Shown one piece after another: positions 35,201 to 44,960 of a DNA stretch of 64,000 nucleotides. The notes beneath the pieces were generated by a model. That model did no database searches and was not told the origin of the DNA. It worked only from the letters and a program-made list of their open reading frames with translations. The translations under genes and the position numbers were made by a program. This stretch comes from Takakia lepidozioides (taxonomy: Eukaryota > Streptophyta > Takakiopsida > Takakiales > Takakiaceae), in NCBI GenBank assembly GCA_030704615.1, contig CM060731.1, positions 39,184,001-39,248,000 on the forward strand, read 5' to 3'. Position 1 is the stretch's first letter. Each line of letters begins with the position of its first letter.

Positions 35201-35920
35201 GCACGATGGCAATTCCTCGTTCCAACTTTGCATATATACAAACAATCACATGTAATTATACAACACTTGAATACAAGATCATTGTTGTTATATAAAGAAG
35301 ATGTTTTTGCAGATCACAACTTACAAACAGCTCATATTTTATGTCTTAGTGAAACGCACTTCAAACCTAATTCCAATATAAATCTGTTTATGGATTCCAC
35401 AAAATATTCATATATCGTTGTACATGGTAGTCATGGCACCATGATGTTATATGACACAACAATGTCCTTAGTATCTCATGAAGTGTTTTCATTCTCTGGT
35501 GCTGAATATATAATGACCACTTTCAATAAAAATACAAGAAGAGCTATTCATGTAGTTACCATTTACAAACCTCCATCACTTTCGATATCTATATTTTTGT
35601 CTCAACTACAAACAATTCTTCATAAAATATCACATTTCTGTCCAACCATTATTATAGGGGATTTCAATATAAATATATTACAAAATGATTCAACCATGTC
35701 AAAACAATTGCTACAATTCATGAGGATGTTCAATATGACACTTCAATTCATGAAAACTACTACAATATATGATTCACAGTTGGATCATATTTGGACGAAT
35801 ACACCTAACCAACAATGTATATCAGGAGTTACAGAGGCATATTGGACAGATCACAAACCTATATATATAGCTTTCAAACTACCAAACCATGTTATTAAAT
35901 ATCATCATTCTACAATATAA
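35030..35920 (+). CDS. Pif1 C-terminus fused to EEP endonuclease, intact ORF
   Basis: A continuous 296-codon frame. The first 60 residues are helicase motifs V-VI. From about residue 80 an EEP (APE/DNase I-like) domain follows with all its signature residues: LNTRSL (Asn), LSETHF (Glu), IIIGDFNINI (Asp, Asn), LDHIWTN (Asp-His) and TDHKPIYIAF (final Asp-His). These bind metal and cleave phosphodiester bonds. This fusion is the mark of Helentron-type elements. The upstream part of the protein is broken, so the frame is a remnant even though this piece is uninterrupted and keeps its catalytic set. Confidence 0.85.
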   Translation: MDYLAFDPTGVYKHGLSYIALSRIRNKENLYLLANLQLKNFHVDNGVAEEMQRLHTSARWQFLVPTLHIYKQSHVIIQHLNTRSLLLYKEDVFADHNLQTAHILCLSETHFKPNSNINLFMDSTKYSYIVVHGSHGTMMLYDTTMSLVSHEVFSFSGAEYIMTTFNKNTRRAIHVVTIYKPPSLSISIFLSQLQTILHKISHFCPTIIIGDFNINILQNDSTMSKQLLQFMRMFNMTLQFMKTTTIYDSQLDHIWTNTPNQQCISGVTEAYWTDHKPIYIAFKLPNHVIKYHHSTI

Positions 35921-36062
35921 CATGTAAAATACTTTGTTACACACTCCACATTGGAGGGTGGAGCCATTATGCGTCTAACCGCTTGTTTTCCTTACAACAA
36001 AACACTTCAGCACAACTTAAGGAAATTTCTAGATTTTACGATGCCACGATGAGATTTTAATT

Positions 36063-36091
36063 CTAGCGACGACAGAAGGTCGGAAGCTAGT
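36063..36091 (+). repeat. Candidate Helitron 3' end: hairpin plus CTAGT
   Basis: A short stem CGAC (36067-36070) / GTCG (36079-36082) with an 8-base loop is followed after four bases by CTAGT (36087-36091) and then T. Canonical Helitrons end in a hairpin near CTRRT and insert before T. The stem is short, and Helentrons often have other ends, so this is tentative. Confidence 0.35.
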
Positions 36092-36470
36092 TTAGCGTAG
36101 AGCAGGAATAGGGTGCCATAGTGCCACGTTTTCGTCGCCACGTCATCGTTACCACGTTTCGTTGTCATGTTTCATCGCCACGTTTCGTCGTCAAATTCTT
36201 TGGAATCTGCCCGGTCTGCCCGTCCGGAAAACGCCAATAGAATTTCGCACCAAGTGTTTCGAAACTGCCCAAACTGCCCCGCGTCTTGATTTCTTGAACC
36301 GCAGTAGGGGTTTCACAGGCCGATCGCGATTCGCAGATGGAGACGTCCAGAGATTATGAGTACGCAGCAGGAGCTCTCGCAGCAGATGGTGGGACAACTG
36401 CAATCGCAAGGTGTGGCTTTTCTTAATGTACGATGTGAAGAAGTTTGTCCATCCTGCAAATGGGGGCTCT
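36092..36470. other. No gene recognised
   Basis: GC content returns to normal. Between 36110 and 36190 there is a run of short repeats of the form CCACGTTTCGTCG. Confidence 0.45.
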
Positions 36471-36472
36471 TA

Positions 36473-36765
36473 GTACCCTGATTTGGTATTCTTCCTGATG
36501 TTTACAAGGTTCGTAGGAGAATCAGCTTGGTCTTAGCAGGCCATGTTTCAATCTCTGCTTGCTCAGCTGCACCCGTGGTGGTTCTCACATACAATCGGAC
36601 ATTACCTGACTACAGACACAAGCAGCACACACAAAGGTCCTTTTGGGTTGATGGTCGGCCAAATCCTCCTTGGGTCATGACACAACGTCAAGGACAATGT
36701 GGTGAGGGCACCTTCTTCTACGACCTATTTCAGCCTGTTTTGCCCTCTCATCAGACTCGGCCCTG
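36473..36765 (+). repeat. Direct repeat, copy 1 (partner 37940-38282)
   Basis: The segment from CAATCTCTGCTTGCTCAGCT to TTTTGCCCTCTCATCAGACT recurs at 37955-38176. The segment GATTTGGTATTCTTC...CTTAGCAGGCC (36481-36543) recurs at 38217-38282. The order of the two parts is swapped between the copies. A further copy of the TCAAGGACAATGTGGTGAGG segment lies at 36918-37001. Confidence 0.75.
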
Positions 36766-37665
36766 ACTCTTTGGAATGAACACTTTTCCGACCCCAGGCA
36801 ATGGTGGGGCAATGGAGACAAAAAGGTGAATGCCTGTTGGACTACAGAGAGAAGCATATGCAATTCAGAATTGGGTTGGTCAGTGTCAGCTGCTAACAAG
36901 TCTCCATGGGTCATGAAACAAGGTCAAGGACAGTGTGGTGAGGGCACTTTCTTCTTCGACCTATTTCAGCCTGTTTTGCCCTCTCATCAGATTCGACCCT
37001 GAGATGTGGGTCCAGATTCATCCAAGAGGGCCGGATTTCAAGCTCCAGATCACCTATGATTCCCTGTGGAAGGATAGCTACAAGAAACCTGCATGGGTAG
37101 ATGGTCAACTGGAAGCCGCAACAACAGCGGTACAATTGACAAATTCAGGCACTCCTAATGAAGGCACCTTCTTCAAAACATTTCACCCTGTTTTTCCGTC
37201 TTATCACAATCGACCCTAAATTTTCATGTTGAATTCTGCAAGTTAGCTGGTTGAGTGAACCGTTGATAGTTTGGAGTGACTTTGACATGATACTGCCAAT
37301 GTGACAACAGTGAAGTATCCAGAAACAGGTAACAGAGACGAGGAGAGCTGTGGAATGAATACTTTTCTGACCCCCGTCAATGGTGGGACAATGGAGGCAA
37401 AAGATGAATGCTTGTTGGATTACAGAGAGTAGCATATTGAGGATAGGAACTAGAGTGATAAGTTGAGTTGGGTGTTTCCTCGAACAAATCTAGGCTGTCA
37501 TTGTCGGCTGATAGCAGCAAGGCAAGGATGTATGTATATTTGTGCAGAGGCATGGATAGCTAAGGAGCAGGGATAGTGTTTGGGTGGACAATAAACCTAC
37601 ATGGGTAGATGGTCAACTAAAGGCAGCAGCTGCAGCGGCACAGTTGATAGAATCAGGCACCTCAA
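36766..37665. other. No gene; repeat-rich interval
   Basis: Contains a third copy of the 80-base segment (36918-37001), a weak fourth at 37154-37220, and a further pair at 36770-36850 and 37355-37440 (CAATGGTGGG...CAATGGAGGCAAAA). No coding frame is supported. Confidence 0.5.
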
Positions 37666-37960
37666 CCATGACCACAACTTCTGAAAGAGGATCAAGAGAG
37701 GGAGTCCACAATGCCTCTTCTGGCACTTCTGGGCATGTGAAGATACTTTGTGCGGCAGGCAGCCTGACAGAGGCTCTACAGACTTCAAACCAAGGAGGCA
37801 TTTCAGCAGATTCAGATACGTATGTCTGTCTCTTGCTTAAGTGCATGAAGATGGAAGGTCTGGAAGCTGGAAAGCAGGTGCACACTCACATTATCCAAAG
37901 TGGATTCACAACAAATGTTTTTCTACTCAACACCCTTGTCCAGCCTGCAAATCTTAGTTC
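37666..37960 (+). pseudogene. PPR protein N-terminal fragment
   Basis: The frame reads KILCAAGSLTEALQTSNQGG, then SDTYVCLLLKCMKMEGLEAG and KQVHTHIIQSGFTTNVFLLN. This is the first repeats of a PLS-type PPR protein, in the form common in seed-free plants. After NTLVQ the frame enters the repeat block at 37955. There is no organelle transit peptide and no continuous body. Confidence 0.85.
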
Positions 37961-38282
37961 AATCTCTGCCTGCTCAGCTGCACTGTGGTGGTTCTTACAT
38001 ACCAATTCGACATTACCTGACTACAGACACAAGCAGCACACACAAGAGGTCCTTTTGGATTGATGGTCGGCCAAATCCTCCATGGGTCATGACACAAGGT
38101 CAAGGACAATGTGGTGAGGGCACATTCTTCGACCTATTTCAGCCTGTTTTGCCCTCTCATCAGACTCAGCCCTGAGATGCATATTGAATTCTGTACGTTA
38201 GCTCGTTGGGTACCATGATTTGGTATTCTTCATGATGTTTACAAGGTTTTTGGTAGAGTAAGCTTGGTCTTAGCAGGCCGTG
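37940..38282 (+). repeat. Direct repeat, copy 2 (partner 36473-36765)
   Basis: It matches 36545-36765 closely over 220 bases, then 36481-36543 over 65 bases. Confidence 0.75.
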
Positions 38283-38285
38283 CCC

Positions 38286-38770
38286 TCCAAGGTCACGTTC
38301 ATTCTACTCTCAAGGCATGTGCTAGCATAGGTGCCCTGGCAAAGGGAAAACAGGTCCAAGCTGACATTTTGAAAGCTGGAATTGCACCAAATGTCATTCT
38401 AGAGACTGCCCTTGCTGCCATGTAGGCCAAGTGCGGGAGCATGAAGGAGGCCCGTCGAGTTTTCGACAATATGGCTGGACGAGATGTGGTTTCATTGTGC
38501 GATGATTGCTGCAGGATTTGCTGCAGGATATGCTCAGCAAGGGTGTGGTCACCTTGGAGACCTATGAGCAAATGATATGGGAAGGGTGGGTACTGGACCA
38601 AGTCACATTCACTTCCGTTCTCAATGCATGTGGCAGCCTGGCAGACCTGGAAAAGGGCAAAAAGATCCATGCTGGTATTATCAAAACCAGAATTGAGCCA
38701 AATATCGTCCTGGAATTTGCTCTTGCTAATATGCCACTTATCATACAGTGTTCGGTGAGAAACTGAGCAA
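38286..38770 (+). pseudogene. PPR protein middle fragment
   Basis: Frames give LKACASIGALAKGKQVQADI, NVILETALAAM followed by a TAG where MY would be, then AKCGSMKEARRVFDNMAGRD. A frame change is followed by DQVTFTSVLNACGSLADLEK and GKKIHAGIIKTRIEPNIVLE. That is about three pentatricopeptide repeats. The stop and shifts show it is dead. It is in line with the N-terminal piece at 37666 and the DYW tail at 41725. Confidence 0.85.
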
Positions 38771-40260
38771 GGGAATTTGATTTGTGGTGGTGATGGTGGG
38801 CAGTTCATCCTGAGACATGGAATCCCATGTGGTCCGTCTCCAGGTACCAGTTTCTGTGCTATCTGGTTTTCATTTTCTTGGATTGTAGCAAATGACTTCA
38901 TGATGGTTGTTCACAGGTTTGCTGGTCTGGCTTATCTGTATGGTTGGCAGGGCCACTGAGTTGTGTATTGTGGGTGTGTGAATGCAGCATCCTCACTGGC
39001 CTTCTTTCTTTCATGGTACATTCATGTCTCTTGGTCTGTTGCTTTAGCTTGCTGTGAACATTGCCAAATCATGAGGAGTTTGATTGATTAGCAATGTGTT
39101 TTGCTGCAAATTCTGGATACAGGCTGCATTGATTAGGGCAGGGCCCCACTTACAGTTTGACAAGCCAATAGTTAGTGCTTTATTAACTGAAACCCATAGC
39201 CTACACAAAAAGTTAGGCCCACTTGTGTCGGTGCATAACTGATGGATGCCAACCCCATTAGATTTCTATTAAAGGTCAAGTTGCGTGCAAGGTTTCTGCG
39301 CTTTCTTCTTTCATGCAAGTCCAGCTTCTTTCCTTCCAACACAGTGTGTCTTTCTTCCTGCGATTCCGGCATTGTAGATTAGTAGGGAGAGTGGACTAGC
39401 ACTTCCAAGTGAATGCCACGCCTTGGCTGAGCATATCCTGCCATCCTTGTGTTCCATGAGACCATCATCATGTTCAGCCGTATTGTGCCGGGGACCTGCT
39501 TAACCCTTCCCCGGCAACCCTCCAGTGCGCCTCCTCAGTAGCTCCTGCTCGTCCCTCGTGTTTCATCCAAGCCCCTTCTTTGTTTTTGCCAATCCATGTC
39601 TCCTCTCCCTCGCCGGTTTGTTAAATGCCCTCATTTGTCTCCATATCTTTCTTTCCTAGATCCTGTTACTGAGAGTCCTAACTGAGACTGAAACGCCTTG
39701 TAAAATGAGGAACCCAAGTCCTACCCACTCAATAGGCTGCAACACCTACCGTCACTGTGATAATGATTGATTGTATCCCTCCACGTTAAATTGGTGGATT
39801 CAATTGGGGAGCGCGATATAATACAATACACCCACAACAGGCAGTGTCTCGACCAGTGCTGAGGAGAAGCAACGCTTGGCTCAGGTCTCACTTGCTTACA
39901 GTTGTAAGAGGTAGGTCCTCCCTCTCTCCCCCTTCCCTCCTGCCATTTACATGGGAAGAGGTATCCAGGTTAACTTCAGTTGGCAGAGGTGCTGACAACT
40001 GTGACCTTTTTCAATGTTTGAGGAAGGTGATGGTGAATTGAATACAAGCACCAACACTGTTTTGAACTGCCATCTAAATAGGTTGACAGTACCAACATTT
40101 AGCCAACAACTGCAAGCACAGAGAAACATAGGCAGGTTTGGTGTCTCAGAGGTATGCAGTCTTAATCCTCTGAAAGTGCAATAAAACTGATTTGAAACAA
40201 GGAACAAGTGAAGGCAAGAATAGATGGAAAGCGGACTGATCAATGATGACTGAATGACCT
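38771..40260. other. No gene recognised
   Basis: About 1.5 kb without a supported coding frame. It probably consists of insertions that separated the PPR pieces. Confidence 0.4.
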
Positions 40261-40572
40261 TTTCCCATGGCTTGCAGTGCCATATTTCGCAAGATGTTTC
40301 CAGAATATGTTGAGAAGCATTTGGAGAGGCAGAGAACAAAGGAGCAAGCTGCTGCTGGTCACCAGGAGGTGGATGATGACTTGCCCCCATTAGCTTCTTT
40401 GGTTCTACAAGTAGTGCCACCAGCTGCATCTGTTAGTGGAAGGGAGGCAGAGGTAAAAGGGTGGAAACACAACCCAACAGACAAGTTCCCATTTTGGCTA
40501 ACAGCTTTATTAGTTGCAGTCTTTGCAAGCATAATGGTATTGCCATTACTTACCCTGGATACTCATGGCTGA
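40261..40572 (+). CDS. Unrecognised ORF with C-terminal membrane segment
   Basis: A frame ending at 40572 follows a good splice-acceptor context (CATGGCTTGCAG, 40265-40276). It has a charged part (FRKMFPEYVEKHLERQRTK), an acidic stretch (QEVDDDLPP), and one hydrophobic segment FPFWLTALLVAVFASIMVLP near the end, as in tail-anchored proteins. I do not recognise the family. It could be the last exon of a gene or chance. Confidence 0.3.
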   Translation, partial: FPMACSAIFRKMFPEYVEKHLERQRTKEQAAAGHQEVDDDLPPLASLVLQVVPPAASVSGREAEVKGWKHNPTDKFPFWLTALLVAVFASIMVLPLLTLDTHG

Positions 40573-41690
40573 GTTCACGAGGTTCATACTCAGTTGGCTG
40601 AATCAGGATTTATGATTCTTGGGTCTTGTTCTACACCACCACAGTGTGGACACAGTGTCGTAGTGGCATAAAAAGCATACCAGGTGGTTTCCAGCATATG
40701 TTTGTGTGTGGCAATAAGGAGGAAATAGACTTTATCTGTCAGAAATTGTAGAAATACATGCACAAAGCATTGGAGAAAGTTCGTCCCATATGATGCAGTA
40801 TGTCATATGTGCTCAGATCTTTCTCATGACAGGAGTGCACGAGGTAGTTGGTGTACCAAAATGCAGTTGTTTACAAGACCCCAATGTATATGTGAATGGG
40901 GTGACATTTTTAATCACTGCTCTCAGTCATTATTTATTCCAAGCATTGTTGAAGTTTACAGGAAAAGTAGATGGTGCAGATTAAAGGCAGTCAAAAATCT
41001 TTCAACAAAGTCCACGCTTTTGCAGACAGTTCCATGAAACTCCAGACACAGGGTAAAAAGTCTCTGCACAATATGTAAGATGTCCATGCACACCATTGTC
41101 AGAAGCATCCAAAGCTGCCTTTTCTTTACTGGCCTTGTGGATGCACTTCTTCCACCAATGCTTCCTGGCTTCTTCCCACAGAAGTACTAGGGTGAGTTTT
41201 CCGTTCTCTGGCTGCCTTGCTGCCCACCTTTTCTATGTTTCTGATCTGCATCATAGATGTGGCTCAACGTTGTTTTATTGACATGCTGTTTGATCTTGCG
41301 GAGACGGCCCTGATCTCCAACAGTCTGGTGTGGCATGTAAAACATGACAATTCACTGAAGCATGGAAGTCAGCTATGCTATGGTGGCTGGCAATTTGTGG
41401 TTAGCTGTCCATCTTGGGCGGACTCCTTGATAGTAATAATATGCATGTCACTAGGGGATAGGTTAGGATAACATGTTTTAGGGAAAAGACTTGGATCACC
41501 CTGATTCATTTTGTGTGTTGTTTTGTTATAGTTATCTGGAGGTAGATATTCAATCCTCTTCAGACTACCATTGGGCGCAAAGGTGGGCTTTGTACATTTA
41601 TTGGATGTTACACTTCCTTCCATAAACGAATAAGTGGCTAGTAGTGTCACTAATGACCTCGTAAATTTCGAGATTGTTTTCAGGAATTTT
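40573..41690. other. No gene recognised
   Basis: No supported coding frame and no clear repeat. Confidence 0.4.
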
Positions 41691-41883
41691 CTCTTTGCTA
41701 CCAGAGTGAGAAGCTGGCCCTAGGACACCTCTCCGTCTCATCAAGAATCTTCGAGTGTGTGGTGACTGCCACACCTCCACCAAATTCATCTCAAAGATTG
41801 TTGGCTGAGCAATTGTTGTATGGGACGCTAACCGCTTTCACCACTTTGAAGATGGGATTTGTTCTTGTGGTGATTATTGGTGA
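41691..41883 (+). pseudogene. DYW domain, C-terminal end of a PPR-DYW protein
   Basis: The frame from 41725 reads [20 protein letters not shown], then FISKIVG, a TGA, AIVVWDANRFHHFEDG and CSCGDYW, with the natural stop at 41881-41883 right after DYW. Just before, in another frame, SEKLALG is readable. DYW is the cytidine-deaminase domain of plant RNA-editing PPR proteins. Zinc-binding residues of its second half (CGDCH, CSC) are present. The in-frame TGA and the upstream shift make it a relic. It is likely the 3' end of the gene whose pieces lie at 37.7-38.8 kb. Confidence 0.88.
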
Positions 41884-43600
41884 AAGGATGTATTCTTGGC
41901 AAGATGCAAGTGTCTCGCTTCATTCATTGATCTGTGTAGCTACTCAGACCATCCACCATTTCCTGAGAGTCTTGACTATCATGTACTGCCAGAGAGGGCT
42001 GGAGCAGATGAGGGTTTGACAGATTCAACAAAAATCATTAACGGAGTGTGGCTGAACACTGGGGATTCTACTGCTCACAGTCCCTGCCTGAGCTACTGAC
42101 TGTTGGGTAAGAGTTTTAATATAACTCTGAGTGTATTTAGCATAAAATATTTTGTGGAGATAAAATAAAATAAGTGAAAAAATGGATTATATTGGTAAAA
42201 TATAAAAGCACGTATCCAGTTAACCCGTTAACCCTTCACTGCTTACCAGCCTCCGATGGATCCCACTAACTTTTGCATATGACAATAATTTTCAATCTTT
42301 TTCCAAGAGCATCCTCGAGTAGGCCCTACCTCTCTCATCAAACAAGGGAAGACTCTAAACCACTTGGAGAGCTGACAATGAAATATAGGATGTATGTATG
42401 TAACACCATGGGGATGACATACCTTTTTTGGTGAAAATTGAACATTGAAATGTAGATCCTCCATTTTTCTTCCAGAAATAAACAAAACATGGGATCTTTT
42501 GCATGTAACACGGCGGGGATGACCTACCCTTTTTTGTGAAAAATTGAACGTAGTTCTCATAATTCGTCGCTAGTAGTGCGGAGCAACGCGAAGCCTTAGT
42601 TAATTCGGCGGTGACTCCCTGCATGAACTTGCTCTATCTACTGTACCAGATGTGGTAAGGAATTATGTACCAACAGTCAGTACACACCTGAAGATCCACC
42701 GTGGGGAGTATATGACACTAGTATATAAAACTAAACCAAGGAAACTTATCCGCGATCTGAGATGGTTAAGTGCCACCCAGATGATTCTGGGGTCAAATCT
42801 TGCTAGTGACGGGTGTGGTATGGTTCCTACTCATTCGCCTCCATGGTGCATAAATGAAAGAGGTTATTTTCTCCTCTCACTACTAAGGGGCCATATTTGT
42901 GAGCTGGCGCTCCCAGGTGTTTCCCTTTAAAAAAATAAAAAAACAAACAAAAAAAACAAATTATGTGGGTTGTTAAGAGCCATGAGAACATCTGGTCAAT
43001 CATCAAATGCAGTAATTGTTCAGCCAATTATTCTAGGATTTCTCAGAGCTAAGGAAAATATTTTCCTAGAGCTTTATGCCTTGAAACATGCATTTGGAGA
43101 TTTGATATTTGGAGTTTGTTTGAGATTTTAGGCATTTTTTGTAAAGTTTCTGGAATTTCGGCAGTTTTTCCTAAATTTTCACTTTATTATTAGGCAGATT
43201 CATTTCTAATTATTTAGTGCCGGATCAACCTTCCCACTACGGTATACTTGAAGTATTTACCATTAGTATCTACCGTCTACCTTGGATCATGAGGATTGCC
43301 ACCTGGAAATTGCCACGTGAATTGATAGAATATAGTCAAGTGGAGGTCAGTGAACAGCTCGACGTGTTGACATGCGCAAGAAACAGAACACAGACACGTA
43401 CCGGGACATGTTCTTTGGCTCCCGACATTCACACTGTGGCACAGAGTAACTGAGGTAGTGATCAGTTCGTGGGTATAGTGTGGAGAATTGGAGTGCATCG
43501 CTGCTTTCCCTGCTTGATTAATCAAACAAGAGCTGGGCTGAGATCGCTATGTCGACATTGTATTCAGTCTCTCTCCTTCTCTGTCTCTCTCTATCTCTCC
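41884..43600. other. No gene recognised; one short repeat pair
   Basis: At 42401-42545 a segment GGGGATGACnTACC...TTTTTTGTGAAAA-TTGAAC occurs twice about 107 bases apart. The rest has no supported frame. Confidence 0.45.
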
Positions 43601-43611
43601 GAGTGTCGGAG

Positions 43612-44960
43612 ATGGCGGCCACACACCTGCAATGCATTTGTCGAACAAGCTGGCAGCGCACTATGGCCTGTCTGTGACCCTGTTTTGCTCAGATGAAAGC
43701 AGCTACAGTCGCGCAATATCTCTGGTGCAGGAAGGAGTGGAAGAGCAGGTGAAGGTTGTCTACGTGGGTGGTGGTGGCATGGGTGGGGCTGATGAATACG
43801 CGCGCTGGCAATAAGGAGATGGAAGCGAAGTTCCGGCAGCTGCTAAGCTACTCTTCTCCTGCTGTGTCATTGTGGATGTTATGATTTCATCGTCGTTCGT
43901 CTCAACAGTGGCGAGCGAGCTGGGCATTCCTCGGTACAACTTTTACACATCTTGTGCAGCTGCTTTGGGTGAACAATTTTCGAGAGGTCCAAGGGGGGGG
44001 GGGGGGAGGGGGGGGGGGGGCGCGGCGGGGTCGTGGTATGGGGGTGGGCGTGGTGTCTTGGACCTCGGAGGGGGAGGGGAGGTCGGGGTAGAGGAGGTCC
44101 TCGAGGTGGTGGTTGCGATGGCCCTGGGGAAAGAGGGAGACGGCCCGAGGCCAACCGGGCCAGCAGGTTGCAGGGGTGCTCATTAACACGTTCAACAAAC
44201 TGGAGGGTGGGAAGGCGGATGAGTTGCCCACGGAAATCAAAGTATTGGGGGTGGGTCCATTGCACCCAGCTGTGTTCCTCGATGAGAATGCCTTGAAGGT
44301 TCTTCAACATGCGAGCACTGGAGAGGAAATCCACTGCTTGGAGTGGCTAGACAAGCAGTCGCCCTCATCTGTTCTTTATGTCTCTTTTGGCAGCAGGGCA
44401 TATCTGTCGGGTTGCCAAGTCAAGGAATTGGCTCAGGGGTTGGAGGCCAGCGGGCAGCGTTTGGTTGCTACCACCACCCCCAAATCAACCGGCAGACATC
44501 CCTCCCACCCAAACAGCTTCCGGATGGTTTTGAAGAGCGTACAGCAAAGCAGGGCATAATCTATCTGGCTAGGCACAACAGTTGCTGATTTTGGTACACC
44601 CTTCCACGGGTGCCTTCTTGACCCACTGTGGCTGGAATTCTACATTAGGATGTTCTTTGTTTGGGAAAGCCGATGAGGAGCCGATGCTAGCTTGGCCCCT
44701 TATGGCTGATCAATCAAATGTCTGACTTTCTGGTGCACACTGCTTGGGCTGCTGTGGAGGTTGAAAACAAAGAAGATGGATTGGTTGATAAGAGCGAGAT
44801 TGAGAGGGTAGTGGGGATTACAGTGACGAAGGAAGAGGAAGGGCATGAGTTGTGAACTAGGGGAGGTGAGATAGGAAGGAGCAAGAACGGCTGTATCATA
44901 GGAGGGTCTTCTCAAAACCACCTGGATCATTTGGTGGGGAAGATTATGTACACACAAGAG
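43612..44960 (+). pseudogene. UDP-glycosyltransferase pseudogene, copy 2 (near full length)
   Basis: The N-terminal part gives MHLSNKLAAHYGLSVTLFCS, then, shifted, CVIVDVMISSSFVSTVASEL and GIPRYNFYTSCA, the acceptor-side domain of family-1 UGTs. A G-rich low-complexity insert (about 43993-44110) follows. The second half has [44 protein letters not shown] and a PSPG box with [20 protein letters not shown], so HCGWNS is intact. Frame changes at about 43630, 43810, 44465 and 44580 make it a pseudogene. It resembles UGT72-like enzymes in general form; the exact subfamily is not claimed. Confidence 0.85.
43993..44110. repeat. G-rich low-complexity insert in UGT relic
   Basis: Runs of G interrupted by single bases (about 43997-44020), then GGTGGG-type repeats. 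It sits between UGT coding segments and has no counterpart in intact UGTs. Confidence 0.8.

Larger units (their letters stand above)
28655..36091 (+). mobile_element. Helitron of Helentron type, decayed, AT-rich
   Basis: On the plus strand, in order: a Lys/Arg-rich N-terminal ORF, a GC-richer insert with a zinc-finger fragment, an OTU-like domain, conserved mid regions, an HUH Rep fragment, a Pif1-family helicase, and fused to it an endonuclease/exonuclease/phosphatase (EEP) domain. Rep plus Pif1 defines Helitrons, which move by rolling-circle replication. A C-terminal EEP domain and OTU domain are features of the Helentron/Helitron2 branch. There are several stops and frame changes and a deletion in Rep, so it cannot move by itself. 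The left end is not fixed. A possible right end is CTAGT at 36087-36091. Base composition differs sharply from both flanks. Confidence 0.88.

Noticed and set aside
42355-42624. Minus-strand ORF with repeated FTKKG-SSP-CY motif
   Set aside because: It follows from a 107-base DNA repeat; no known family.
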